DNA of 64,000 nt, from contig NZ_JAGYWA010000004.1 of the NCBI RefSeq assembly GCF_018383905.1, positions 475,201-539,200 on the forward strand, given 5' to 3'. The DNA is from Flavobacterium branchiicola. GTDB taxonomy: Bacteria > Bacteroidota > Bacteroidia > Flavobacteriales > Flavobacteriaceae. The notes beneath the pieces were generated by a model. It did no database searches. It saw only the letters and a list, made by a program, of their open reading frames with translations, and was not told the DNA's origin. A program made the translations under genes and the position numbers. Below are positions 17,667 through 25,623 of the stretch, in pieces (the stretch's first letter is position 1; each line of letters opens with the position of its first letter).

Positions 17667-18158
17667 TTATTCCATTTTTTTGGTCATCTGAAGCGTTCCT
17701 TCCTGTAAAGCTTTATAATAATCGCCTTTTTTTAGTTCCGGAATTACATAGGTTGAAACAATATTACGCATATCCTGATCGGTCATTTTTGAACGTATTT
17801 TATCGGTTCCCTGAACCTGAATTTGTCTTAGTTGTTTACTGATAACAATTAAAACGGTGGTGTCTAATTTTAATTTTGAAAGTAAATGTTTATCTAAATC
17901 CATTGCATAATCGGTCAGATCTGTGTATGGTTTTATTGATGCCGTAGTTACAATAAGAATTTTATTTTTTGTTTTTGCTTCGTTTGCTTTCAAAAAATCA
18001 TTTAAGTTTTTGATTTGCGCCGGAGTAAGAATTTTTTCGAAATCATTTACATTATCATACGATTTTGCAAAGATGTTTTGTGCTTCGGTTTTTGTTTGCG
18101 CAAAAATTGAATGTGATAAAAAAAGAGTAAGGGTTAAAACGAACAATATTTTTTTCAT
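17667..18158 (-). CDS. TPM domain protein (YgcG-like), secreted
   Basis: From the ATG at 18158 this is a 163-residue protein with a signal peptide (about residues 1-21, ending IFAQ) and a single TPM (YgcG/Psb32-like) domain: FEKILTPAQIKNLNDFLKAN, then NKILIVTTASIKPYTDLTDYA, and a QVQGTDKIRSKMTDQDMRNI motif. Family members are linked to photosystem repair in plants, while the bacterial role is unknown. There is no C-terminal membrane or glycine-rich tail, so it is likely soluble in the periplasm. Confidence 0.84.
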   Translation of the reverse strand: MKKILFVLTLTLFLSHSIFAQTKTEAQNIFAKSYDNVNDFEKILTPAQIKNLNDFLKANEAKTKNKILIVTTASIKPYTDLTDYAMDLDKHLLSKLKLDTTVLIVISKQLRQIQVQGTDKIRSKMTDQDMRNIVSTYVIPELKKGDYYKALQEGTLQMTKKME

Positions 18159-18304
18159 GGCAGATTTGTTTTGGGACTGCAAAAATAGTGCTTTATTATT
18201 AAAAATGAGTCTTCAAATTGTTATCATAAGACAATATTTATTTTTGATTGAATTGAGTCATGTTTCAGACTGTTTAAAGCAAGTTTTGGTCATGAATTAT
18301 GAAC

Positions 18305-18487
18305 TTAATTTTTTTCAACAGTAATAGTAAGTTTGTTTTTCTTTTGTTGAATGAGTATCATTTTACCTTTGCTAAAACCAAGTTTTTCAAGCCATTTGCC
18401 TTCCAGTTTTATTGCAGGAATAGTTGTGCCGCCATAAGTTCGGGCCTGATATTTTGCATGTATTTTTAGTTTTCTGAGATCTTTCAT
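18305..18487 (-). CDS. SymE-like type I toxin family protein
   Basis: This 60-residue protein closely resembles SymE, the SOS-induced toxin with an AbrB-like fold: the KYQARTYGGTTIPAIKLEGKW run contains the family's core motif, followed by LEKLGFSKGKMILI and a terminal Lys/Asn-rich strand. In Escherichia coli symE is held down by an antisense RNA (SymR); whether an antisense RNA exists here cannot be seen. It is a standalone gene with palindromic GTCATTTCGA elements just upstream. Confidence 0.82.
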   Translation of the reverse strand: MKDLRKLKIHAKYQARTYGGTTIPAIKLEGKWLEKLGFSKGKMILIQQKKNKLTITVEKN

Positions 18488-18532
18488 AGACTTTATAATT
18501 ATGTATTTTTAGACAAAGCATTGTCATTTCGA

Positions 18533-18733
18533 CGTAAGGAGAAATCGCACTAGAATTTCCGTATAGTGAATCACCAATCTTTGTCGAGTTTCGTGTGTGA
18601 TTTCTTCAACCCAATCATTATCCTCATTATTATGTCATTTCGACGTAAGGAGAAATCTTCACGAGAAACTCTACAAAGATTGGTCATACGTTACGGAGCT
18701 ACTTGCGAAGATTTCTCCTTACGTCGAAATGAC
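18533..18733. repeat. GTCATTTCGA palindromic elements (MITE-like)
   Basis: A perfect inverted repeat has 27-base arms at 18634-18660 and 18707-18733. A related half-element starts at 18533 with the same GTCATTTCGACGTAAGGAG sequence and includes ACCAATCTTTGTCGA. A related complete element is at 48072-48180. No transposase lies nearby. It is either a mobile palindromic element of REP or MITE type, or a structural repeat. Confidence 0.75.
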
Positions 18734-18887
18734 AAAACAGACTCATTTTGCAATAAATCAAAGGTCTAACGAATAGTTGAGAATGTTGTCATATAGTAAT
18801 ATGACAAACGGAAATGTTATTAACAACTTTGATATTAATGATTTATAAATTGAAATGATTTGGAATAAAACATAATCTCGGAGAAAA

Positions 18888-18920
18888 AAAAATCCGGTTT
18901 ACTTTCGCAAACCGGATTTT
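18888..18920 (-). terminator. Terminator with TTTCG loop after the DUF2314 gene
   Basis: Stem aatccggttt (18891-18900) pairs with aaaccggatt (18909-18918) around a loop containing ctttcg, with an A run on the left that gives a U tract on the minus strand. The same stem-loop type occurs at 19764-19796 and 27602-27635. Confidence 0.75.
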
Positions 18921-18926
18921 GAATTT

Positions 18927-19676
18927 TTATTGTAGTAATGGAAATAAATGATCCCAATTAAGATTTTTAGCAAAATCTAAAGCCGTTTTTCCACTTTTGG
19001 TTTTTGCCTTTATATCGGCGCCCGATTGTAAAATTACTTCAACCGAAGTACGGTTTCCTGCAATAGCTTCGCGATGTAAAAACGTATACCCTAAATCGTC
19101 CTGACCAGTAACTTCGGCCGGATTGTTTTTTAAGAACTCAATAAGACTTTCTTTCATGTTTTTACTCATTGGGTGCTCGATTAGGTTTTCCGGATTTTCA
19201 GATTGCTCATAAACAATCTGAATGTCATTAAAATCGCCAAAGTCTAATCCCCATGCTTCATCGTGTGCTTCTCTTTCTTCGTCGCTCATTTCAGATCGCA
19301 TAGCTTGTATGGTAAAACCTCCGTAAGTTATTCCTTTGGTTGCAAATAACCAGTCGCTAATTTGATTAATCGGAATTGCTACTTCATCTCCGTTATTTAC
19401 ATTGGTTAGTGAGCCCGGATCATTAATCAGAATACCATATATATTTTCTCCATCAAAGTTAATGTCATTAATCCACATGTGTTCTACAATGGTTTCATTG
19501 TCTATTTCCTGGGTAAATGCTAGTTTAACACATGCAACATCCAGTGCGGGTATAATGCGTCGATATTCCCATGATAATTCTCTCCAGAAATATTTAAATG
19601 TTTCCTGTGCTTTTTTGTAGGCTTCTATCATTTTTGGATTTTCTCCGTCGGCGTAAAATATTGTGGTATTTTCCAT
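18927..19676 (-). CDS. DUF2314 and ankyrin-repeat protein
   Basis: The 249-residue protein joins an N-terminal DUF2314 domain (about residues 20-135, with FKYFWRELSWEYRRIIPALD, VEHMWI, and INQISDWL) to C-terminal ankyrin repeats (about 170-249, with TFLHREAIAGNRTSVEVILQSGAD and KSGKTALDFAKN). DUF2314 proteins such as YegJ have no known activity, and some act in immunity-type contexts in polymorphic toxin loci. No toxin is visible next door. It is cytoplasmic and monocistronic. Confidence 0.8.
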   Translation of the reverse strand: MENTTIFYADGENPKMIEAYKKAQETFKYFWRELSWEYRRIIPALDVACVKLAFTQEIDNETIVEHMWINDINFDGENIYGILINDPGSLTNVNNGDEVAIPINQISDWLFATKGITYGGFTIQAMRSEMSDEEREAHDEAWGLDFGDFNDIQIVYEQSENPENLIEHPMSKNMKESLIEFLKNNPAEVTGQDDLGYTFLHREAIAGNRTSVEVILQSGADIKAKTKSGKTALDFAKNLNWDHLFPLLQ

Positions 19677-19763
19677 GTTTTAGATTTTTATAAAAATTTG
19701 AATATTTTTAAAAATAGTATTTTTACTATATTTTATAAAAGTATTTAACTTTTAATTGTAAAA

Positions 19764-19796
19764 AAAATCCGATTTACTTTCGCAAACCGGATTTTA
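19764..19796 (-). terminator. Terminator with TTTCG loop after lpd
   Basis: An imperfect stem (aatccg/cggatt plus ttt/aaa) lies around a cttt-cg loop, with a run of seven or more A on the left and T run on the right, downstream of lpd on the minus strand. It resembles those at 18888-18920 and 27602-27635. Confidence 0.65.
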
Positions 19797-19859
19797 TAAA
19801 TTGAAAATTATATATAACGCTGTAAATACGAACTAATGTACGTTTCTACATTGTATATT

Positions 19860-21248
19860 TTACAAGTGAATTACTTCGCCGTAAGCATCAGCCACAGCTT
19901 CCATAACTGCCTCGCTCATTGTTGGGTGAGGGTGGATAGATTTAAGGATTTCATGACCTGTAGTTTCTAGTTTACGAGCTACAACTGCTTCAGCAATCAT
20001 ATCTGTAACACCAGCACCAATCATGTGGCATCCTAACCATTCTCCGTATTTAGCATCAAAAATTACTTTTACGAATCCGTCTGGAGTTCCTGCCGCTTTA
20101 GCTTTTCCTGAAGCTGAGAATGGGAATTTTCCAATTTTTAATTCGTAACCTTTTTCTTTAGCTTGTTTTTCTGTTAAACCTACAGAAGCGATTTCCGGAG
20201 TTGCATAAGTACAACCAGGAACGTTTCCGTAATCGATTGGGTCTACGTGTAAACCAGCAATTTTCTCCACACAGTTGATTCCTTCAGCAGAAGCTACGTG
20301 AGCTAAAGCCTGACCTGGAGTAACGTCTCCAATTGCATAATACCCAGGGATATTTGTAGCATTGTAAGCGTTTACTAAGATTTTATCTCTGTCTACAGCG
20401 ATACCAACTTCTTCTAAACCGATGTTTTCAATGTTAGTTTTAATTCCAACTGCCGAAAGTACAATATCAGCTTCAAGAACTTCTTCACCTTTTGCAGTTT
20501 TAACAAATGCTTTTACTCCTGCACCAGTTGTATCAATACGCTCAACAGATGAATTAGTCATTACTTTAATTCCGGCTTTTTTCAAAGAACGCTCAAATTG
20601 TTTTGAGATATCTTCGTCTTCTACAGGAACAACGTTTGGCATAAATTCTACAATAGTAACATCTGTTCCCATTGAGTTATAGAAATGAGCAAACTCAACT
20701 CCAATAGCTCCAGAACCTACAATAATCATAGATTTTGGTTGTGTTGGTAATGTCATTGCCTGACGGTATCCAATTACTTTTACACCATCCTGAGGTAAGT
20801 TTGGCAATTCGCGAGAACGAGCACCAGTAGCGATGATAATGTGATCTGCGCTGTATTCTGTAACTTTATTATCTTTATCTGTAACGTCAAGTTTTTTTCC
20901 TGGTTTTAGTTTTCCAAAACCTTCAATAACGTCAATTTTGTTTTTTTTCATCAAAAACTGAACTCCTTTGCTCATTCCTTCTGCAACACCACGACTACGT
21001 TGTACAACTGCAGGGAAATCTTTATCGAATTCAGAAACTTTCAATCCGTAATCAGAAGCATGTTTTAAATAATCAAAAACCTGAGCTGATTTTAATAATG
21101 CTTTAGTTGGGATACACCCCCAGTTTAAACATACACCACCAAGGTTTTCTTTTTCAACTACGGCTACTTTAAAGCCTAATTGAGAAGCTCTAATTGCTGT
21201 AACATATCCGCCAGGACCACTTCCTAAAACAATAACGTCGTATTTCAT
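19860..21248 (-). CDS. lpdA: Dihydrolipoyl dehydrogenase
   Basis: The 462-residue flavoprotein oxidises dihydrolipoamide with NAD+ as part of the pyruvate, 2-oxoglutarate and branched-chain 2-oxoacid dehydrogenase complexes, or the glycine cleavage system. The FAD motif GSGPGGYVTAIRASQLG is at residues 9-25, the redox disulfide C40-LNWG-C45 in GGVCLNWGCIPTK follows, the NAD motif VGSGAIGVEF comes later, and the active-site H of HPHPTMSEAV is at the end. It is monocistronic and of normal length. Confidence 0.96.
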   Translation of the reverse strand: MKYDVIVLGSGPGGYVTAIRASQLGFKVAVVEKENLGGVCLNWGCIPTKALLKSAQVFDYLKHASDYGLKVSEFDKDFPAVVQRSRGVAEGMSKGVQFLMKKNKIDVIEGFGKLKPGKKLDVTDKDNKVTEYSADHIIIATGARSRELPNLPQDGVKVIGYRQAMTLPTQPKSMIIVGSGAIGVEFAHFYNSMGTDVTIVEFMPNVVPVEDEDISKQFERSLKKAGIKVMTNSSVERIDTTGAGVKAFVKTAKGEEVLEADIVLSAVGIKTNIENIGLEEVGIAVDRDKILVNAYNATNIPGYYAIGDVTPGQALAHVASAEGINCVEKIAGLHVDPIDYGNVPGCTYATPEIASVGLTEKQAKEKGYELKIGKFPFSASGKAKAAGTPDGFVKVIFDAKYGEWLGCHMIGAGVTDMIAEAVVARKLETTGHEILKSIHPHPTMSEAVMEAVADAYGEVIHL

Positions 21249-21773
21249 TTGTTTGGTTTTTAGTATTTATTTCCGAAGATGAGGTTTATATTTCCGAAAC
21301 TCATTTTCCGATTAATCTTTTTGTTATTTGTGATTGCGAATTTAAGGATTTATTTTAAATGAATACTCCAAAATTTATTTTTAAAGACTGTGATCTTGGT
21401 CTTTTCACAGAAACTGAAGTAATTGTTAATTGTAAATTGTGAATTATGAATTGATTTTTGGGATTTTGCAGATAAATCTGAAAATAATGGCGATGTCAAA
21501 AAAGTAATGTCAATGTCAAAAAAAACAATGTCAATGTCAAAAATCAATGGTAATGTCAAAAATCAATGGTAATGTCAAAAAGTAATGTCAATATCAAAAA
21601 AAAAATAAGCCACAGATTATAAGGATTAAAATGATTTTGAAAATCGGTGTTAATCTTTGTAATCTGTGGCTATTATAATTTTGATCGGGCTTCGACTACG
21701 CTCAGCCGGACAAAGTTGAAATCATTAATAATTAACCATTAACCATTAACCATTAACCATTAACAATTTATAA
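21249..21773. repeat. Gene-free repeat region
   Basis: Between lpd and the HNH gene lie several low-complexity repeats. At 21484-21600 the units 'aatgtcaaaaa' and 'aatcaatggt' recur with variations. At 21608-21628 and 21651-21671 a 21-base imperfect inverted repeat (agccacagattata) frames a small hairpin. At 21732-21767 a heptamer taaccat is repeated about five times. The short frame 21350-21559 consists of this repeat and is not considered a gene. Confidence 0.75.
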
Positions 21774-22358
21774 TTAAACTTTTACGTGTCCCCAGTTTTC
21801 TCCGCTGGCAATTCGTCGTATTTGCATTTCGCTTACACCAAATTGTTTAGCAATCATTTTCAGACGGGTTTTTTGTTCCGGTCTGGCAAGGATTTTCTTG
21901 ATCAGCATCACTTTTGTGGTGGTCAGTTTACGTCCGTCGGCTTTTAAATTATGTTCTATAAGATTCTTTTTGGCCTGAATAACGCGTGGACTTTTACGGC
22001 TATGTGCCATCATTTCGGCTTTTGTGGCCCACCGCAGATTGCTAATATCATCGTTGCTGCGGTTGTAGTCCATATGCAGGACGTAGGTTTGCTCCTCAGA
22101 TTTTTTCGGAAGGAAATACTGCGCAACTAATTTGTATAAGAAAAGGTATTTATTGACGATTTTATCGTCTTTTTTAACTTTAAATCTAAAGGTTGGATAT
22201 CCATCACTTAAACCTCCTTTTAAGAGGCGTCCATTTTCAATTTCATCGGTGAAGCTTATAAGTCGGCCTCGGTTTGAAATGGCATATTTTAATTGTAATG
22301 AAGCATTTATTTCTATTTCTTTGAACTGTTCGTTTGGATAAAATCTATTTTGTGGCAT
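21774..22358 (-). CDS. HNH/NUMOD4-like DNA-binding protein
   Basis: The 194-residue protein starts with a NUMOD4-like segment (LKYAISNRGRLISFTDEIEN with GRLLKGGLSDGYPTFRF). It continues with an HNH_3-type nuclease core, LVAQYFLPK through LHMDYNRSNDDISNLRWAT with His-Asn-Asn, and ends in a basic helix-turn-helix (LKMIAKQFGVSEMQIRRIASG). The set is that of homing-endonuclease-like or regulatory proteins. No intron or intein boundary is visible next to it, so it may be a domesticated DNA-binding protein rather than a mobile element. Confidence 0.75.
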   Translation of the reverse strand: MPQNRFYPNEQFKEIEINASLQLKYAISNRGRLISFTDEIENGRLLKGGLSDGYPTFRFKVKKDDKIVNKYLFLYKLVAQYFLPKKSEEQTYVLHMDYNRSNDDISNLRWATKAEMMAHSRKSPRVIQAKKNLIEHNLKADGRKLTTTKVMLIKKILARPEQKTRLKMIAKQFGVSEMQIRRIASGENWGHVKV

Positions 22359-22650
22359 TTTCTTTTACATTTGATTTCTATATTCTCAAAGATAACGATA
22401 AACCAAAAATGAATGTTGTGCTACTGGCTGTGAAGTATCAATTTTATGATTCTTATAACGCTTATTTAACGTTTTAAAATGATTTTGACAGTTTTTAAGT
22501 CAGTTTGAAACTACAAATTGTGAATAGTGCAGTTTTTTACTTTTCGCAAAAGCGTGAATTTTAAGATAAATTTGGGTTAAATTATTGGTTGAGCTGATGT
22601 TGAACAACTATGTTTTTCCTGAAATTTAAAAAGCAATTCTAATTTTAAAC
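22359..22650. other. Intergenic stretch with nothing recognised
   Basis: A 292-base AT-rich gap between the ABC exporter and the HNH gene. I see no ORF, hairpin or promoter motif that I can support. Confidence 0.5.
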
Positions 22651-24405
22651 TTAGTTGGCTACAGAAAATTGAGAATCGTATAAGTTTCTGTAATAACCAT
22701 CGGTTTTGTTTAATAATTCCTGATGCGTGCCTTGTTCAACAATTAAACCTTTGTCCATAACCACAATTTTATCGGCATTTACAATCGTTGCCAATCTATG
22801 TGCGATGATTATTGAGGTTCTGCCTTTGGTAATGGTTTCTGTCGCGCGCTGAATCAATTCTTCTGAATAAGTATCAATCGAAGAAGTTGCTTCATCTAAA
22901 ATCAAAATACTCGGATTACTAACATAAGAACGTAAAAAAGCAATTAACTGACGTTGACCGGACGAAAGCATTACACCACGTTCTTTTACATCAAAATCAT
23001 AATTATCCGGAAGGTTCATAATAAAATCATGAACGCCAATTTTTTTGGCGGCGTCTAAAACCTGCTCTCTTGTAATTTCAGGATTATGAAGTGTAATATT
23101 ATTGTAGATCGTATCGGCAAACAAAAAGACGTCCTGCAAAACCACCGCAATTTGTTTTCTTAGAGAAGCCAGTGTATAGTTTTCGATATTTTGTCCGTCA
23201 ATGCAAATGGTACCGCTGTTAATTTCATAAAAGCGATTCAGTAAATTTATGATGGTAGATTTTCCAGCGCCTGTAGAACCTACAATTGCAACTGTTTGCC
23301 CGGAAGCAACAGATAAGTCAATTCCTTTTATAACTTCTTCTTCGGGAATATAACTAAAACGAACGTCTTTAAATTCGATACTTCCTTCAAAAATTGGTGC
23401 TTCGAGTGTTCCAGTATCCTGAATGTGATCCTGAGTATCGATAATATCAAAAACACGATTTGCTGCAATCATCCCTAATTGCATCTCGTTAAATTTATCC
23501 GCAATCTGACGTAACGGATTAAAAAGCATTCCAATAAACATCGTATAAGAAAACAAATCTCCAAAAGTGGTAAAGTGATCTCCGTTTAGAATTTTAAATC
23601 CGCCAAAGACAACAACCAATCCTAAAGTAATAGAAGAAATAATATCGGCTATCGGGAAGAAGATAGAGTTGTATAAAATTGTTTTAATCCAGGCAACTCT
23701 GTGTTTGTCATTTATGACTTTGAAATTTTCAGCTTCAATTTTTTCACGATTAAAAAGCTGAACGATTTTCATTCCGGTAACGCGTTCCTGAACAAAAGAG
23801 TTCATGTTGGCAATCTGTGTACGTACTTCCTCAAAAGCAACCTGCATTTTGCGCTGAAAAATACGGGTTATATAAACCAGAATAGGCATAGCGACAACTA
23901 CAATCCAGGTAAGCTTCCAGTTCATATAAAACATAAAAATCAAAACGACCAGCATTTTCATTAAATCGCTTATAATCATAAAAAGCCCCTGACTAAAAAT
24001 GCGGGCAATGGATTCAATATCCGAAACGGATCTGGTCACTAATTGACCAACCGGAACCAGATCAAAATATTTCATTTTAAAACTTAAAATATGTTTGAAA
24101 AGTTTTGTACGAATGTCTTTTACAATATCCTGCCCAAGCCAGTTGGCCCAATAAACAAAATAGAATTGGGAGAAGACTTCCATTAAAAGTACCAGACCCA
24201 TTAAAATGATGTACATCAGTAAACCATTCTTGTCATGCGTCTTAATATAGCCGTCGACCGTTTGTTTTAATAAATAAGGACGAAGCGCTGCAAAAATAGA
24301 CAGCGAAACAGCAAAAACAATAACGCCATAGTAGCGCCATTTATAAGGTTTTGTATATTTTAAAATTCTTTTGAATAATCCAGTATCAAATGCTTTTGCT
24401 TTCAT
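22651..24405 (-). CDS. ABC exporter, fused permease and ATP-binding protein
   Basis: The 584-residue half-transporter has six predicted transmembrane helices (about residues 18-310) and a C-terminal nucleotide-binding domain. Walker A is GSTGAGKST near residue 377, the signature is LSSGQRQL, Walker B is ILILDEATSSID, and the H-loop follows at IIAHRLATI. This is the MsbA/Sav1866 type, which forms homo- or heterodimers for lipid, peptide or drug export. Only one such gene is in the window, so it may be a homodimer; the cargo is unknown. It is close to truA with about 80 bases between them. Confidence 0.92.
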   Translation of the reverse strand: MKAKAFDTGLFKRILKYTKPYKWRYYGVIVFAVSLSIFAALRPYLLKQTVDGYIKTHDKNGLLMYIILMGLVLLMEVFSQFYFVYWANWLGQDIVKDIRTKLFKHILSFKMKYFDLVPVGQLVTRSVSDIESIARIFSQGLFMIISDLMKMLVVLIFMFYMNWKLTWIVVVAMPILVYITRIFQRKMQVAFEEVRTQIANMNSFVQERVTGMKIVQLFNREKIEAENFKVINDKHRVAWIKTILYNSIFFPIADIISSITLGLVVVFGGFKILNGDHFTTFGDLFSYTMFIGMLFNPLRQIADKFNEMQLGMIAANRVFDIIDTQDHIQDTGTLEAPIFEGSIEFKDVRFSYIPEEEVIKGIDLSVASGQTVAIVGSTGAGKSTIINLLNRFYEINSGTICIDGQNIENYTLASLRKQIAVVLQDVFLFADTIYNNITLHNPEITREQVLDAAKKIGVHDFIMNLPDNYDFDVKERGVMLSSGQRQLIAFLRSYVSNPSILILDEATSSIDTYSEELIQRATETITKGRTSIIIAHRLATIVNADKIVVMDKGLIVEQGTHQELLNKTDGYYRNLYDSQFSVAN

Positions 24406-24417
24406 TTAGTTTTTTAA

Positions 24418-24490
24418 GCTTTAAGCTATAGGCTTTAGGCTTTAGGCACAAAGTAAGTAGCTTATTGCCTATAGCTTATAGCTTACAGCT
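24418..24490. repeat. Inverted repeat between ABC exporter and truA
   Basis: Left arm 24418-24447 (agctttaagctataggcttt...) pairs loosely with right arm 24459-24490 (...gcctatagcttatagcttacagct). This is a hairpin-forming word repeat between truA and the exporter. Confidence 0.55.
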
Positions 24491-25223
24491 ATAAATAATC
24501 GTAATCTATTTTGGTTAAATATAAACCATGCGCCGGAACCGAAAATCCGGCTTTCTCTCTGCTTTTGCTGGCAATAATGTTTTCAAAATCTGCCAGCGTA
24601 ATTTTATGTAAGCCAATATTAATTAAAGTTCCTACAATGGCGCGAACCATATTTCGTAAAAAGCGGTTTGCCGAAATAGTAAAAATCAATTTATTATTTT
24701 CGTTTTTCCAGTACGCCTCAAAAACCGTGCAATCAAATGTGTTGACATCTGTATTTACTTTAGAAAAGCATTGAAAATCGGTATGCTTCAACAGGATCTT
24801 TGCAGCTTCATTCATCAAAGCTACATCTAATTTTTGATTTACGTACCAGCTGAGCCCCTGCAAAAACGGATTTTTAACAGTATTGATATGATATTCATAT
24901 GTTCGTTTTGTAGCATCAAATCGGCAATGAGCATCGTCGTGAACCAAAATAATATCAAAAATTGCAATATCCTTCGGTAAATAAGAGTTGAGTTTATGCA
25001 CTAAAACCGGTATATCTAACTGATTTTCAAAATCAAAATGTCCATACATTTCCTCAGCATGAACTCCAGAGTCGGTTCTGCCGGCACCCATTACACTTAT
25101 TGTAGTGTTTAATAAAACCGAAAGTGCTTTGTTTAAAGTTTCCTGGACTGATGGAGCATTTGGCTGAAATTGCCAGCCATTATAATGTGTTCCGTTATAT
25201 GCAAATTGAATAAAATATCTCAT
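24489..25223 (-). CDS. truA: tRNA pseudouridine synthase TruA
   Basis: From the ATG at 25223 (MRYFIQFAYNGTHYNGWQFQ) this is a 244-residue enzyme that makes pseudouridine at positions 38-40 of tRNA. The catalytic Asp is in the GRTDSGVHA motif, followed by YGHFDFE and the RFDATKRTYEYHI core. Length is normal, and the 12-residue extension from 25259 was rejected because family proteins begin at this Met. Confidence 0.95.
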   Translation of the reverse strand: MRYFIQFAYNGTHYNGWQFQPNAPSVQETLNKALSVLLNTTISVMGAGRTDSGVHAEEMYGHFDFENQLDIPVLVHKLNSYLPKDIAIFDIILVHDDAHCRFDATKRTYEYHINTVKNPFLQGLSWYVNQKLDVALMNEAAKILLKHTDFQCFSKVNTDVNTFDCTVFEAYWKNENNKLIFTISANRFLRNMVRAIVGTLINIGLHKITLADFENIIASKSREKAGFSVPAHGLYLTKIDYDYL

Positions 25224-25272
25224 TTTAAGGGACAGAGGTTCTAAGATGCAAAGGTACAAAGGATTTTTTGAA

Positions 25273-25422
25273 GATGCTAAGGTTCTGAGGTGCTAAGGTT
25301 CTAAGTTTTTTCTGTAGAGATGCACTGCAGTGTGTCTGAAATGATAGTAATAAACTTTTTTAGTAAAATTAAAAACGGTGAAACAAAGTCTTAGAACCTT
25401 AGCATCTCAGAACCTCAGAACC
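25273..25422. repeat. TTAGAACCTTAG word repeat, inverted
   Basis: Arms 25273-25305 and 25390-25422 are perfect or near-perfect reverse complements of the type gatgctaaggttctgagg. The 400-base gap between truA and the SPFH gene is otherwise empty apart from the promoter of the latter. Related word repeats occur at 27680-27770 and 32505-32640. Confidence 0.7.
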
Positions 25423-25595
25423 TTTCTTAAAAAACGTTAAAACCTAAAATGCAAATCATAGTTGACAGAGGAAAAAATCGTGTCAGAAAATGACAATTCC
25501 AACGTTTTAATTTGAATATTTTTTTAACATTTTTTAATAAAAATGGCCAAAAGTTAATTTTTAAGATATTTAATTTTAACAGGAACTATTTCTAC

Positions 25596-25603
25596 TATGT
25601 TTG
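25596..25603 (+). promoter_or_regulatory. Bacteroidota -7 promoter element of the SPFH gene
   Basis: TATGTTTG matches the TAnnTTTG consensus of Bacteroidota housekeeping promoters and lies 21 bases upstream of the ATG. A clear -33 TTG is not present at the usual spacing. Confidence 0.5.
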
Positions 25604-25623
25604 TAGTCTAAATATCAAAAACT

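Larger units (their letters stand above)
18488..18926. other. Gene-free stretch upstream of SymE gene
   Basis: This interval contains the palindromic elements at 18533-18733 and a terminator at 18888-18920. I see no conserved ORF in it. The 18566-18769 frame is a by-product of the repeat. Confidence 0.7.

Noticed and set aside
17923-18324. 133-residue plus-strand frame opposite the TPM gene.
   Set aside because: Antisense shadow with no family similarity; the minus-strand gene has a signal peptide and a known domain.
21350-21559. 69-residue minus-strand frame after lpd.
   Set aside because: Encoded by the GTCAA-type tandem repeat; no protein family resemblance.
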